Shown here piece after piece: positions 26,912 through 35,809 of a stretch of 64,000 bases of DNA. The DNA comes from Prosthecobacter algae. GTDB lineage: Bacteria; Verrucomicrobiota; Verrucomicrobiia; Verrucomicrobiales; Verrucomicrobiaceae. The first letter of the stretch is position 1, and the number at the start of each line of letters is the position of its first letter. Location: positions 496,001 through 560,000 of the forward strand of contig NZ_BAABIA010000005.1 in assembly GCF_039542385.1 (NCBI RefSeq), in the 5' to 3' direction. The notes beneath the pieces were generated by a model that saw only the letters and a program-made list of their open reading frames with translations, was not told the origin of the DNA and did no database searches. A program made the translations under genes and the position numbers.

Positions 26912-28566
26912 AGAGGTTGAACGGGAAGTGTCAGGATAAATCTAGCGCCTTCTTTGTGCAGGCTGCAAACCTCGAGTGAGCCGCCGTGCAAATCTGCCAG
27001 CTCACGTGAAATGGTCAGGCCGATGCCGGTGCCGCTGACACCTTCGTTCAAGTCGGAGCGCAGGCGCTCGAACGGTTCGAAAACCATGCGCCGCTTCCCT
27101 GGCGGAATGCCTGGGCCGTGATCTTCCACCACGATTCTGACACTGCTGCCCGCTGTTTCCGTGCGGATGGAGACCCATTTGCCATGGGCTGCGTACTTGT
27201 CCACATTGGAAAGCAGGTTCCCCAGGATCTGCTCCAGAGCATCCGCATCCGCCCTCATGGTCGGCGGGCCATTCAAAATCGTGTGCACCTGGAAGCCTTT
27301 GTTTTCCAGCAGCGTTCTCCAGTTCCCCACCGCACGGGCCACCACTTCATCCAACACGATCGGCTTGATCTGCACGCTCAGCTTGTCCCGCTGCTGGCGC
27401 GCGTAGTTCAGCACATTTTGTATCAGGCGGTTCAGCCGTGCCGTCTCCGTCTCCACCACCCGCAGGTGCCGCTGGGCGATGGCATCGCCGCTGTCTTCGA
27501 TGCGGTGGGCCGCCATCTCCGTGTAGAGCTGGATGTTTGTCAGGGGTGTTTTCAGTTCATGAGAAATCTGGTTCACAAAGCTGACCCGCTGCTGCGCCAG
27601 ACGAAGTTCCCGGGCGTTTTCACGAAAAAATGTCCAGGCCAGTGCCAGCACCAGCAGGCAGCCCGACCCCACTCCCAGCAGAATGGGAAAGAGATAGGGC
27701 TTTGGAAACTCCATGAAGGCTGGTGAATAGCTGAGCACCCACTGGGTCAATGGGGCCGAACATTCCAGCCGCGCCGATGGGGGCCGGTTGGAACCTGGCA
27801 ACAGCCGGCCCGCAAGATGCAACTGAATCCCGCTCGTCGTGGCCAGCGCCATGCGGCCTGGGTAGCTTTCCAGCCCAGGGGGCGGCAAACGGGCGTACAG
27901 AGCCCTGCGCAGAAGCTGACTGTCCAGACGCGCGCAGACGAGATCCCCTTTTCCCAGCTTTCGCCAGTAAATGAAGTCTCCATCGGTCACATGCCAGCCA
28001 GACGAAAAAGGCACCAAAATGGCATGCCTCTCAAGACTTTGCAGGTGGTAGCTTTCCGATCGAGAAAAGGTCCTCCACACCGCCTTTCGGCTACGGTCTG
28101 GCGGCACTTGGCCTGCCGTATTCTCCAGGGCATAAAACGGCCCTACGGCATCCCGCTCCCGGCCCAGCGCGGACTTCAGCAGTGCCAGCAGAATGGTGGA
28201 GCGGGAGGTGGTATCGGCGCCTTCTCCAGGATGTACATCCTTCTTTTGTGAAATCAGCGACACCACTCCGCCCAACTCAGCCGTCCATGTTTCTACAACC
28301 CATTCATGCCCGCCCAGGGCGGTGGCCATCTCTGCAGCCGTGGCTGCTGGGGCATTGCCCATCTGGTCCAGCCTATCGGTGAATCGACGCAGGTCATTGA
28401 CCAACTGTTGATTGGCCGTCGCCAGACGTTCCGTCAACACGGCGGCCATGGCGGCGTCCGTGCTGCGCGCTGCATCTCGAATGAGATACGTGCCCAGCCA
28501 AGTCAGTAGAGCCACTGGCGTGATGACCAGCAGGATGAGCAAGAGATTGGTGCGGCGCTGCTGCAT
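26908..28566 (-). CDS. Sensor histidine kinase
   Basis: 552 residues from MQQRRTNLLLILL; the open frame upstream to 28686 is not conserved. A first membrane helix (about 7-28), a roughly 270-residue extracytoplasmic region with no recognised sensor fold, and a second helix (about 300-322) precede the kinase core. The H box is 'QISHELKTPLTNIQ', the N box 'LGNLLSNVDKYA', and the G boxes 'DHGPGIPPG' and 'GTGIGLTIS'. It should autophosphorylate on the H-box His and pass phosphate to the adjacent OmpR-family regulator, whose gene overlaps by four bases. Confidence 0.92.
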   Translation of the reverse strand: MQQRRTNLLLILLVITPVALLTWLGTYLIRDAARSTDAAMAAVLTERLATANQQLVNDLRRFTDRLDQMGNAPAATAAEMATALGGHEWVVETWTAELGGVVSLISQKKDVHPGEGADTTSRSTILLALLKSALGRERDAVGPFYALENTAGQVPPDRSRKAVWRTFSRSESYHLQSLERHAILVPFSSGWHVTDGDFIYWRKLGKGDLVCARLDSQLLRRALYARLPPPGLESYPGRMALATTSGIQLHLAGRLLPGSNRPPSARLECSAPLTQWVLSYSPAFMEFPKPYLFPILLGVGSGCLLVLALAWTFFRENARELRLAQQRVSFVNQISHELKTPLTNIQLYTEMAAHRIEDSGDAIAQRHLRVVETETARLNRLIQNVLNYARQQRDKLSVQIKPIVLDEVVARAVGNWRTLLENKGFQVHTILNGPPTMRADADALEQILGNLLSNVDKYAAHGKWVSIRTETAGSSVRIVVEDHGPGIPPGKRRMVFEPFERLRSDLNEGVSGTGIGLTISRELADLHGGSLEVCSLHKEGARFILTLPVQPL

Positions 28567-28720
28567 GAAGACTCCGCTACGATAAGCCTCCGGCCGAATC
28601 GCAACAGCAGGTTTATGCAGAGAATTTTCGCGTGCCTGAGAATCAAACGGACTTTTACATCCGCCCGTTTCTACAGTTCGAGGCACCTCGGCCAGTCAGC
28701 GTCCACCGCTATGGACTGGC

Positions 28721-30550
28721 CTATGCTGCATCCTTGTCCTGGGAAAGAATGGCCGCCGAATAGGGGCCGACGGCCAAGTGAATGCTGAAAGGCTGGCCTT
28801 CCCATTCGCCTTCCATGGTCGTCGCATCCACACAGGGGTGCCCATCCAGATCATGCCCATACACATGGGCATCGCTATGAAAGCGCACTTTCCAAAGTCC
28901 TGGAGATGGCACGCCAATGCGCACATCGTCCGCTGCCTGGTGGCTGAGATTCAGAACCACCAGCACATCATCTCCCGGCCCGCCTTCAAGCCAGCGACGA
29001 TAACCGAGGACTTTACGATCATGTTCCAAATGATGAACCTGGACAAACTGGCCCGTTAGGCCGGCCGTTGTACCGGCGAAGTTTCTGCGCAATTGCGCAA
29101 GATCCCGATACAGGGCCAGCACACCCTTGAACTCTTCCGGCCGAGACCAATCCAGCGGCACATCATCGCGGAACCATTCATCCGTCAGGAACTCCTGCCC
29201 CTGAAAGATCATCGGGATACCCGGGGCGGTGTAAAGCAGCGCTGCAGCGAGGTTCGAGCGCTGCCGTGCAGGCCGAGCTGCTGCATCATCGGGCGAGATT
29301 TCTGAAGGCAGCCGCGCCTTGCCATTGGCCACTTCATCATGAGATTCACTGTAGATCACCCGCTTGAAGACATCGCCATCAAAGCAGCACGTCAGCGCAG
29401 ACTGAATGACCTCCAATCGCCGATGCTCATCCTCCGTCAGGGTCATCACCTCCCGCACTGGATGCACAAAGGCCGCATTCCACTGCGTGCGAAAGCCTGC
29501 ACCACCCGCGCCGGTGCCCTTCACCAGCCATTCACTGTCGCGCAGATCTTCAGCGATGGTGATGGCATCCGGGTACTGGGCATGGATTTCATCATTCACC
29601 CAATGCATAAGGCCCCAGCCCTCCGAAAGATCATCGTCAGGATGTCCCGGATTGCCCTGGCAACTGCGGATAAAGACGGTCATGTCCCAGCGCAGGCCAT
29701 CCACGCCGTACTCTTCAAACCACATCAGGGCATTGTCCCGGATGTAAGTGCGCACCTCGCCACGCCCATAATCAGGCCGTGTGTCTCCCCACGGTGTGCT
29801 TGAGCGATGATCGTTGTAAAAATAAATGCCGCCTTTGTCATTTTCAGACCAGCCATCAAATTGCCACAGGCCGAGATCCGATGGACCAAAGTGATTGTAC
29901 ACCACGTCCATAATCACCGCGATGCCATGCGCATGCGCCGCTTTGACAAAGGCCAGCAGGCCCTGCGGCCCGCCGTAGGCAGACTCCACCGCAAAGGGAC
30001 TCGCGGGATTGTAGCCCCAGGAGAGATCCCCGGCAAACTCCGCCACCGGCATTACCTCGATCGCATTGATGCCCAGGCTTTTGAGGTAAGGCATCTTTTC
30101 CACTGCGCTGGCAAAGGTGCCATGGGCAGCCCCCTCCGGCACATGAAAAGAACCCACATGCATTTCATAAATGACCAGGTCATTCATCTTCGGTGCCGTG
30201 AAGGCAGGACCCGCTTCTTCAGGCCGTGGCTTCCAGACCAACGTATTGCCCACAGAATTTTCCATGACCCGCCCGCGCGGGTCCGGACGCGTGAACTCCT
30301 TTTCCCCATTTCGAATATGGTAAAGGTAGCCTTGTCCCTCCTCCGCCCCATCCACCAGGGCAAACCAAGTGTCCCCCTCCTCTCTCTGCATGGGATTCGC
30401 TGTCGGATCCCAGTCGTTAAAGAGCCCCACCACTGACACGCTTTCGGCATGGGGAGCCCAAACGCGAAAGGCCACTCCTTTGGGCTGCACTAAGCAGCCC
30501 ATGCCAGGAATGACGTGGATTTTTTCCAAGGCTTTTTTGCGATCACTCAT
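28721..30550 (-). CDS. GH13 alpha-amylase-family enzyme, branching-enzyme-like
   Basis: 609 residues. An N-terminal CBM48-type beta domain (about 15-110, 'GVAFRVWAPHAESVSVVGLF') is followed by the GH13 barrel. Conserved regions: 'VIMDVVYNHFG', 'GVDGLRWDMT' (nucleophile Asp), 'ITIAEDL' (acid/base Glu) and 'YSESHDEVANGK' (transition-state Asp). The last, with its SHDEV-GK pattern, is typical of 1,4-alpha-glucan branching enzymes, which cut and re-attach alpha-glucan chains as 1,6-branches in glycogen synthesis. A maltooligosyltrehalose trehalohydrolase is less likely. No other glycogen genes are adjacent. Confidence 0.83.
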   Translation of the reverse strand: MSDRKKALEKIHVIPGMGCLVQPKGVAFRVWAPHAESVSVVGLFNDWDPTANPMQREEGDTWFALVDGAEEGQGYLYHIRNGEKEFTRPDPRGRVMENSVGNTLVWKPRPEEAGPAFTAPKMNDLVIYEMHVGSFHVPEGAAHGTFASAVEKMPYLKSLGINAIEVMPVAEFAGDLSWGYNPASPFAVESAYGGPQGLLAFVKAAHAHGIAVIMDVVYNHFGPSDLGLWQFDGWSENDKGGIYFYNDHRSSTPWGDTRPDYGRGEVRTYIRDNALMWFEEYGVDGLRWDMTVFIRSCQGNPGHPDDDLSEGWGLMHWVNDEIHAQYPDAITIAEDLRDSEWLVKGTGAGGAGFRTQWNAAFVHPVREVMTLTEDEHRRLEVIQSALTCCFDGDVFKRVIYSESHDEVANGKARLPSEISPDDAAARPARQRSNLAAALLYTAPGIPMIFQGQEFLTDEWFRDDVPLDWSRPEEFKGVLALYRDLAQLRRNFAGTTAGLTGQFVQVHHLEHDRKVLGYRRWLEGGPGDDVLVVLNLSHQAADDVRIGVPSPGLWKVRFHSDAHVYGHDLDGHPCVDATTMEGEWEGQPFSIHLAVGPYSAAILSQDKDAA

Positions 30551-30608
30551 GGGGTAAAGGAGAGGAAAAGGGGGGGAAGTTCGTGGTGAGTTTGCCGAAT
30601 CGATGCGC

Positions 30609-30863
30609 TTACTTCCGGCCTGCGATGACTCGATAGATCATCAAGAGAACCAGGGAACCGAGAATGGCGATGCCGAGGCTGCGCAGATCAAACTGCTGCA
30701 CCGAGCCAAAGCCGAGCTGAGTGCCGATCCAGCCACCCACAGAGGCACCCACCACGCCAAGGATGATGGTGAGGAAACAACCGCCAGGGTCTTTGCCCGG
30801 CATCAAAAATTTAGCAATGCCGCCTGCGAGCAGGCCGAGAACAATCCATGAAATAAAGCCCAT
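30609..30863 (-). CDS. GlsB/YeaQ/YmgE-type small membrane protein
   Basis: 84 residues with three hydrophobic helices and glycine-rich turns: 'GFISWIVLGLLAGGIAKFLM', 'PGGCFLTIILGVVGASVGGW' and a C-terminal helix ending in 'RVIAGRK'. This is the transglycosylase-associated (GlsB/YeaQ/YmgE) family, often induced by envelope or general stress, without known enzymatic activity. It lies between the GH13 gene and a small lipoprotein gene on the same strand. Confidence 0.9.
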   Translation of the reverse strand: MGFISWIVLGLLAGGIAKFLMPGKDPGGCFLTIILGVVGASVGGWIGTQLGFGSVQQFDLRSLGIAILGSLVLLMIYRVIAGRK

Positions 30864-30964
30864 AATCGTGATTCAGATAAATTGGTTAGGTCAGGATAAA
30901 ATCAGGCTGGCATGGCTGGGGGGCGGCCATCGCCAGCCTGATATATCCGGGGGGAAGGAAGAGA

Positions 30965-31141
30965 CTATTCAGTCACTTTTTCGACGGCATCGCGGATGCC
31001 TTCGGCAGGGCGGGCATCAAGTGCATCGTCAATTTTGTCGCCCACTTTGGCAGCAGGGCCTTTTTCTTCTTTGCAGCTCACGGCGGTCAGAGTGAAGGCG
31101 GAGGCAGCAACGGTCAGGGTGAGGAGGCGGATGAGTTTCAT
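30965..31141 (-). CDS. Small putative lipoprotein
   Basis: 58 residues from MKLIRLLTL. A signal peptide ending 'TLTAVSC' looks like a lipobox with Ala at -3, followed by a charged mature part ('KEEKGPAAKVGDKIDDALDA' and 'AVEKVTE') predicted helical. It resembles small entericidin-like or stress-related lipoproteins in composition, but I do not recognise a family. It lies 101 bases upstream of the GlsB-type gene on the same strand; both may be stress-related envelope proteins. Confidence 0.6.
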   Translation of the reverse strand: MKLIRLLTLTVAASAFTLTAVSCKEEKGPAAKVGDKIDDALDARPAEGIRDAVEKVTE

Positions 31142-31374
31142 AGGAGTCGTAGAGTTGATGTTAACAAAGAGTGCGGAACGCACCTCCAGCCTTCTGTTGC
31201 ACCGGCTATGCCATGGCAGTATGAGCACCTTCAATTCATTGATTCACAATGCTTTAGACTCCGATCGATTGCAGTACGCCCACCTTAAGCAGGCTTAATG
31301 CATGGATTCAAAATGCCCACCTCCTTGCCGTTTGCATGGGCGTTTTGAGATAGCCTTGTCTTTTTCCTTTACAT

Positions 31375-31391
31375 AGTGTTGTTTTTACACT
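31375..31391 (+). promoter_or_regulatory. Inverted repeat before nrtR, candidate NrtR operator
   Basis: AGTGT-tgttttt-ACACT is a 17-base inverted repeat with a T-rich centre, ending 13 bases before the nrtR start codon. NrtR-type regulators bind AT-rich palindromes in the promoters of NAD-metabolism genes and often their own. The site is the only good palindrome in the last 100 bases before the gene. A second short repeat, TTAAGC-ag-GCTTAA at 31285-31298, lies further upstream and is less well placed. Confidence 0.45.
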
Positions 31392-31404
31392 TTCATGCAG
31401 TCGC

Positions 31405-32094
31405 ATGAAACACACCTATGAATACCCGCGCGCGGCATTGACGGTGGACTGCGTCGTATTTGGGTTTGACGACACCGAGCTTAAAGTCCTCCTGATCGAA
31501 CGCGGCATCGCCCCTTTCAAAGGTCAGTGGGCCCTGCCAGGCGGTTTTGTGCGGGTGGATGAAACCCTTGATGAAGCCGCCCGGCGCGAACTCATGGAAG
31601 AGACCGGATTGAAAAAACTCTTTCTCGAGCAGCTCTACACTTTCAGCTCGGTGGACCGCGACCCTCGCGAACGCGTGATCAGTGTGGCCTACTACGCCCT
31701 CACCAAACCCGCCGACCACCGCACCCAGGCCACCACCGATGCCGCCGATGCCCGGTGGTTTCCCATCCGTCAGATCCCCGCACTCGCCTTCGACCACGCC
31801 GACATCTTCGCCACCGCCCTCCAGCGCCTGCGCGGCAAGCTCCGCTACGAGCCCATCGGCTTTGAACTGCTGCCGCCCAAGTTCACCCTCAGCCAGCTCC
31901 AGCAACTCTACGAGGCCGTGATGGACACCGAATTGGACAAGCGCAACTTCCGCAAAAAAGTTCTCAGCTACGGCCTCCTCCTCCCCCTGGATGAAACCCA
32001 CCGCGAAGGCGCCCACCGCCCCGCCCAGCTCTTCCGCTTCGATCCCGTGCGTTATGAGAAACTCAAGAAAAAGGGATTCCACTTTGAATTATGA
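31405..32094 (+). CDS. nrtR: NrtR-type regulator of NAD metabolism with intact Nudix domain
   Basis: 229 residues. The N-terminal Nudix domain (about 8-145) has a complete Nudix box from Gly in '[20 protein letters not shown]' through 'ETGL', so ADP-ribose-type substrates may be bound and possibly cleaved. The C-terminal winged helix (about 150-229, '[17 protein letters not shown]', '[16 protein letters not shown]', 'HRPAQLFRF') is the NrtR DNA-binding domain. NrtR senses ADP-ribose and represses NAD synthesis or salvage genes; sugar-sensing paralogues exist, but the pncA, pncB and ADP-ribose genes downstream argue for NAD. The stop overlaps the NADAR start (ATGA). Confidence 0.87.
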   Translation: MKHTYEYPRAALTVDCVVFGFDDTELKVLLIERGIAPFKGQWALPGGFVRVDETLDEAARRELMEETGLKKLFLEQLYTFSSVDRDPRERVISVAYYALTKPADHRTQATTDAADARWFPIRQIPALAFDHADIFATALQRLRGKLRYEPIGFELLPPKFTLSQLQQLYEAVMDTELDKRNFRKKVLSYGLLLPLDETHREGAHRPAQLFRFDPVRYEKLKKKGFHFEL

Positions 32095-32672
32095 TCTCTC
32101 CTCCCATCACCTCCTTTAAAGCCCGCTCATGCAAAGCCCTGGTCACTGAAATCCAAAGCGGTCTCGCTCCCAAGTGGCTGTTCTTTTGGGGGCATACCCC
32201 ATCCAAAGATGGCCAAGTTTCCAAATCCTGTTTCAGCCAATGGTGGGATGCTCACGCCTTCACTCATCAAGGGGTCGCCTACGCCACGGCAGAGCATTTC
32301 ATGATGGCTGAAAAAGCACGGCTTTTTGGCGATGCCCACACCCTCTCCCGCATCTTGACTGCCAAGAGCCCCGCCGAGGCCAAGAAACTCGGTCGGCTTG
32401 TTCAAGGCTTTGATGAAAAGCGATGGCTAGCGGCACGCTGGAACATCGTGGTTCAAGGGAATCTGGCCAAGTTCAGCCAAAATGCTGATCTTCGCGCCTT
32501 TCTCCAGGAAACTGGTGACCGGGTACTCGTCGAGGCTAGTCCCTATGATCGCATCTGGGGCATCGGCATGTCGGCCACGGCCCCGGAGGTGGAAGACCCC
32601 ACCCAATGGAACGGCCTCAATCTCCTCGGCTTCGCCCTCATGGAAGTCCGTGAACATCTAAAACAAAACTAA
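32091..32672 (+). CDS. NADAR (YbiA-like) family protein
   Basis: 193 residues. Family features are 'WLFFWGHTP', '[20 protein letters not shown]' leading to 'EHFMMAEKA', '[12 protein letters not shown]', '[16 protein letters not shown]', '[20 protein letters not shown]', 'RIWGIGM' and '[12 protein letters not shown]'. NADAR proteins act on N-glycosidic bonds of riboside or ADP-ribose compounds; reported activities include a riboflavin-pathway intermediate and ADP-ribosylated guanine in nucleic acid. The short N-terminal extension is not conserved. Coupled by ATGA to nrtR, it is the first enzyme of the ADP-ribose island. Confidence 0.88.
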   Translation: MISPPITSFKARSCKALVTEIQSGLAPKWLFFWGHTPSKDGQVSKSCFSQWWDAHAFTHQGVAYATAEHFMMAEKARLFGDAHTLSRILTAKSPAEAKKLGRLVQGFDEKRWLAARWNIVVQGNLAKFSQNADLRAFLQETGDRVLVEASPYDRIWGIGMSATAPEVEDPTQWNGLNLLGFALMEVREHLKQN

Positions 32673-32689
32673 CACCCCCTCTACCCTTT

Positions 32690-33241
32690 ATGAACACCCG
32701 CCGTCTCCGCCAACTCCCCTTCACCCGCAGCTACTGGGTCGTCCCAGGTAAACTCCTGGCCGGTTTTTTCCCCGGCGATCGCGACCCGAACGTCGCCAAT
32801 TCGAAACTGACCTCGCTGTTCGACTGCGGGGTTTCACACATCACCAATCTCATGCAGGAAGATGAGCGCGACCACACGCGCCAGCGCCCCTTTGCGGATT
32901 ACAGCTTCGCTTGGTACACCCTCGGCGAAACCCGCAGCCAGCCCGTGACTTGGGACCAGCGTCCCATCCGTGACCTCGGCATCCCCACCGTGGCTCAGAT
33001 GATTGAAACGCTGGATTCCCTGGATGCCGTGCTTGCCGAAGGGCGCACCGCCTATGTCCACTGCTGGGGTGGCAAAGGCCGCACGGGTACCGTCATGGGC
33101 TGCTGGCTGGCCCGCCACGGTGAGCCCGAACCTCTGCAAATACTGCACCGGCTCACCTCTCATGCCCGTGCGCATTTTCCCGTCATTCCGGAAACCGCCC
33201 AGCAACAAACCTTCGTCACGAATTGGAAACGCCATCAATGA
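32690..33241 (+). CDS. Dual-specificity-type protein phosphatase
   Basis: 183 residues. The Cys-based phosphatase signature HCWGGKGRTG places the nucleophile at Cys125 and the phosphate-binding Arg at 131; a general-acid Asp may be in 'RPIRDLGIP'. The N-terminal 'SYWVVPGKLLAGFFPGDRD' is typical of bacterial phosphatases found next to ADP-ribosylglycohydrolases. The substrate is unknown: a phosphoprotein, or a phosphorylated ADP-ribose derivative, is possible. It follows NADAR by 17 bases, and its stop overlaps the start of the first ADP-ribosylglycohydrolase gene (ATGA). Confidence 0.85.
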   Translation: MNTRRLRQLPFTRSYWVVPGKLLAGFFPGDRDPNVANSKLTSLFDCGVSHITNLMQEDERDHTRQRPFADYSFAWYTLGETRSQPVTWDQRPIRDLGIPTVAQMIETLDSLDAVLAEGRTAYVHCWGGKGRTGTVMGCWLARHGEPEPLQILHRLTSHARAHFPVIPETAQQQTFVTNWKRHQ

Positions 33242-34182
33242 ATGCCCTGACCCAGTCCCAACGCATTTTCGGCGGCCTTTACGGTTCGCTCGTGGGCGAT
33301 GCCCTGGGAGTGCCCGTGGAGTTTAAACCGCGCGCCGACCGTGTGGCGGATCCCGTGACAGGCATGCGTGACTACGGCACCCACGGCCAGCCTGCGGGCA
33401 CGTGGTCGGACGATGGTGCCTTGCTCCTCTGTTCCGTGGAAAGCCTGGTCGAAAAAGGTTTCGATACCGAGGACATGGGAGCCCGTTTTGTGCGCTGGTG
33501 CAGCCTCGGCCATTGGGCGGCCCATGGGACGGTCTTTGATATCGGCATCGCCACTCGCAAGGCCTTGCGGCTCATCGAACAAGGTTGCCCCGCCGAGTTG
33601 GCGGGTGGCCAGGACGCCTATGACAATGGCAACGGTTCCCTCATGCGCATCCTCCCTGTCGCCCTGGCCTTTCACCCCAAGGATGAACCCCTCTTCCGCA
33701 GCCATTTGGAAAGGGCCTCGGCCATCACTCATGGACACGCACGGTCCAAAATGGCCTGTGTTTTCCATGGCCTCTTTGTTCGCGGACTCATGAAAGGTCT
33801 GACGAAAGCAGAAGCCCTAGCCGAATCGCGAGAAGCCTTTATCCAGCAATTTGAAAACAACCCAGAAATCACGAACTTTTGGAATGTCCTGCATGCGGAT
33901 CTCATCACTTGGCATGAGTCGCAAGTGCGTTCCGGTGGATACGTCATGGAAACCCTCACCGCCTCTCTCTGGTGCCTTCTAACTACAAGTTCATTCTCCG
34001 AATGCGTCCTCAAAGCCGTGAATCTGGGCGATGACACCGACACTACCGGCTGCGTCGCTGGCGGCCTCGCCGGTGTTTATTACGGGCTTGAGGCCATCCC
34101 CGAAGACTGGCGCGCAAAACTGCCCCGGCAGCAAAACCTTCAGGATCTTTTCCAACACTTCGTTTCGCTCTGTTCACCATGA
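33238..34182 (+). CDS. ADP-ribosylglycohydrolase family protein (first copy)
   Basis: 314 residues from the ATG that overlaps the phosphatase stop; an ATG 15 bases upstream is an alternative. DraG-fold features: 'GSLVGDALGVPVEF', metal-site 'SDDG' at 57-60 (the usual last residue is Thr), 'NGSLMRILPVA', 'ITHGHARSKMAC', and 'LGDDTDTTG' at 263-271, which supplies the second metal-ligand set. The family removes ADP-ribose from proteins or small molecules with two Mg2+ ions. The Gly in the first motif could weaken one metal contact. It belongs to the ATGA-coupled run of nrtR-island genes. Confidence 0.88.
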   Translation: MNALTQSQRIFGGLYGSLVGDALGVPVEFKPRADRVADPVTGMRDYGTHGQPAGTWSDDGALLLCSVESLVEKGFDTEDMGARFVRWCSLGHWAAHGTVFDIGIATRKALRLIEQGCPAELAGGQDAYDNGNGSLMRILPVALAFHPKDEPLFRSHLERASAITHGHARSKMACVFHGLFVRGLMKGLTKAEALAESREAFIQQFENNPEITNFWNVLHADLITWHESQVRSGGYVMETLTASLWCLLTTSSFSECVLKAVNLGDDTDTTGCVAGGLAGVYYGLEAIPEDWRAKLPRQQNLQDLFQHFVSLCSP

Positions 34183-34230
34183 ACCCTGACCAAACCTTTT
34201 TGTAACCTTTCACACAACCAATGCCAAACC

Positions 34231-35166
34231 ATGACAGATACACAAGACGCACCCACTCACGAAGCTCGGCTACAGAGAGCCCTCTTGTCGCTGGATGGTT
34301 TGTCTGTGGGGGATGCCTTCGGTCAACTGCTTTCGACACAAGCACGCAGTGCCAGACGCATTGTTGAACAGAATGGCCTTCCCGGCCCTCACTGGTGGCA
34401 CACGGACGATAGTCAAATGGCGATGGCCATCGTGGAGGAACTGGCTGCAACAAGACAGATTTCACCCGACTCTCTCGCCCATCGGTTTACCGAGCGCTAC
34501 TTGGCGGATCCTGGCCGGGGTTATGGCAAAGGGGCCAGATTGCAGTTGGAGGAGATGGCCCGCGGCACAGGCTGGAAGCAGACATCGACAGCAGCTTTCA
34601 ATGGACGTGGATCTAAAGGAAATGGGAGTGCCATGAGGTCGGCCCCTTTAGGAGCTTACTTCGCCGACGACCTCGAACGTGTTGTCAGTGAAAGCACCCA
34701 AAGCTCTATGGTCACGCATTCCCATCCTGAGGGTATTGCTGGCAGTGTCGCTGTTTCACTGGCTGCCGCTCAAACTTGGCAAACTCGTGGGCTCGAATTG
34801 CAGACGGCACGTCACAGCATCTGGCAAGCAACACTGGAACAAACCCCACACGGCGAAACATGGGAGGGGCTGCAAAAAGCCTTCGCGGTCCCGCTTGAGA
34901 TGATCCCAGAAAATGCGGCTCGCCTTTTAGGCTCAGGGTTTCTTGTCACTGCACCTGACACAGTGCCCTTTGCCATCTGGTGTGCCATCCGTCACCTGGA
35001 TAACTATCGTGAAGCCCTCATCGCCACGCTTGAAGGGGATGGTGACTGCGATACCAACTGCGCCATCGTCGGTGGCATTGTTTCACTGTTTGTTGGGCGT
35101 TCTGGCATCCCCGAAGATTGGCTGAAATCCCGTGAACGATTGGACCTGAATCTTCCTGCATCATGA
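34231..35166 (+). CDS. ADP-ribosylglycohydrolase family protein (second copy)
   Basis: 311 residues. Features are 'GLSVGDAFGQLL', 'HTDDSQMAMAIVEE' with the metal ligands Thr58-Asp59-Asp60, 'GSKGNGSAMRSAPLGAYF', 'VTHSHPEGIAGS', and 'GDCDTNCAIVGGIV' from 271. Both metal motifs look intact. The copy is only distantly similar to the preceding one, so they are not a recent duplication and probably differ in substrate. It starts 48 bases after the first copy. It is the last gene before the transposase-containing interruption of the island. Confidence 0.88.
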   Translation: MTDTQDAPTHEARLQRALLSLDGLSVGDAFGQLLSTQARSARRIVEQNGLPGPHWWHTDDSQMAMAIVEELAATRQISPDSLAHRFTERYLADPGRGYGKGARLQLEEMARGTGWKQTSTAAFNGRGSKGNGSAMRSAPLGAYFADDLERVVSESTQSSMVTHSHPEGIAGSVAVSLAAAQTWQTRGLELQTARHSIWQATLEQTPHGETWEGLQKAFAVPLEMIPENAARLLGSGFLVTAPDTVPFAIWCAIRHLDNYREALIATLEGDGDCDTNCAIVGGIVSLFVGRSGIPEDWLKSRERLDLNLPAS

Positions 35167-35186
35167 CATCCCCTCTCTTCTTCCCC

Positions 35187-35294
35187 AGCCCCGAAGGGGC
35201 ATGACAACAAAGCCCAGGGCCAACGAGCCTCAGCGAGTGCAGCCCTGGGAAACTCGACACCAGTTTATCTTTCTACGAGCCCTGAAAGGGCGAG
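35187..35294. repeat. Left REP-type element of the transposase unit
   Basis: A 108-base element made of an AGCCCCGAAGGGGC hairpin, a central imperfect palindrome beginning GCCCAGGGCCAACGAGCC and ending CAGCCCTGGG, and a terminal AGCCCTGAAAGGGCGAG hairpin. The same order of parts, in opposite orientation, occurs at 35810-35918. The two frame the small transposase gene. Intergenic; no gene is seen inside. Confidence 0.75.
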
Positions 35295-35331
35295 ACACTG
35301 ACACGCACTTCAAACCCTCCACCCGCTTGGC

Positions 35332-35781
35332 ATGTCTCAATCGCTCGCCCAGATTTATATCCACTTGGTATTCTCCACCAAAGACCGGGAACCGTGCATC
35401 AGCACCGTCATCCAGCCAAAACTACATGCCTATCTCGCTGGCACCCTGAACGCCGTGGATTGCCCCGCTCTTTGTGTCGGCGGCATGCCGGACCATGTGC
35501 ATCTTCTCTTTCGACTCGCTCGCACTGTGTCCCTCTCGGATGCGGTGAAGACCGCCAAGGTGGAATCTTCGAAGTGGATGAAGACACAGGGCCACATCGG
35601 CCACTTTGCTTGGCAGTCCGGTTACGGTGCTTTTTCCGTCAGTGTGTCCCAGTTAGAATCGGTCACTCACTACATCCAGAATCAAGCCGAACACCACGCT
35701 GGACGAACTTTCCAAGATGAGTTCAGACGCATGTTGGAACTCTACAAAATCAACTACAACGAAGCCTATGTCTGGGATTGA
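35332..35781 (+). CDS. REP-associated / IS200-like tyrosine transposase
   Basis: 149 residues, single-domain Y1 transposase. 'QIYIHLVFSTKDREPCI' is the usual opening, 'GGMPDHVHLLFRLAR' contains the HuH metal site, and the catalytic Tyr is in 'VTHYIQNQAEHH'. These enzymes cut and join single-stranded DNA at hairpins. The gene lies between inverted REP-type elements, as in RAYT systems that mobilise or maintain REP sequences. There is no accessory TnpB gene. Its insertion separates the nrtR-to-ADPRG half of the island from the pncB-pncA half. Confidence 0.88.
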   Translation: MSQSLAQIYIHLVFSTKDREPCISTVIQPKLHAYLAGTLNAVDCPALCVGGMPDHVHLLFRLARTVSLSDAVKTAKVESSKWMKTQGHIGHFAWQSGYGAFSVSVSQLESVTHYIQNQAEHHAGRTFQDEFRRMLELYKINYNEAYVWD

Positions 35782-35809
35782 AACTCTTCACCTTCGAGCC
35801 CCCATCTGC

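Noticed and set aside
31142..31404. tRNA or small RNA gene in the longest intergenic gap
   Set aside because: No cloverleaf or conserved small-RNA pattern could be drawn; only two short inverted repeats are visible.
31393..32082. A 229-codon open frame antisense to nrtR, of the same length
   Set aside because: The plus-strand frame has a complete Nudix box and NrtR helix; the antisense frame shows no recognisable domain.
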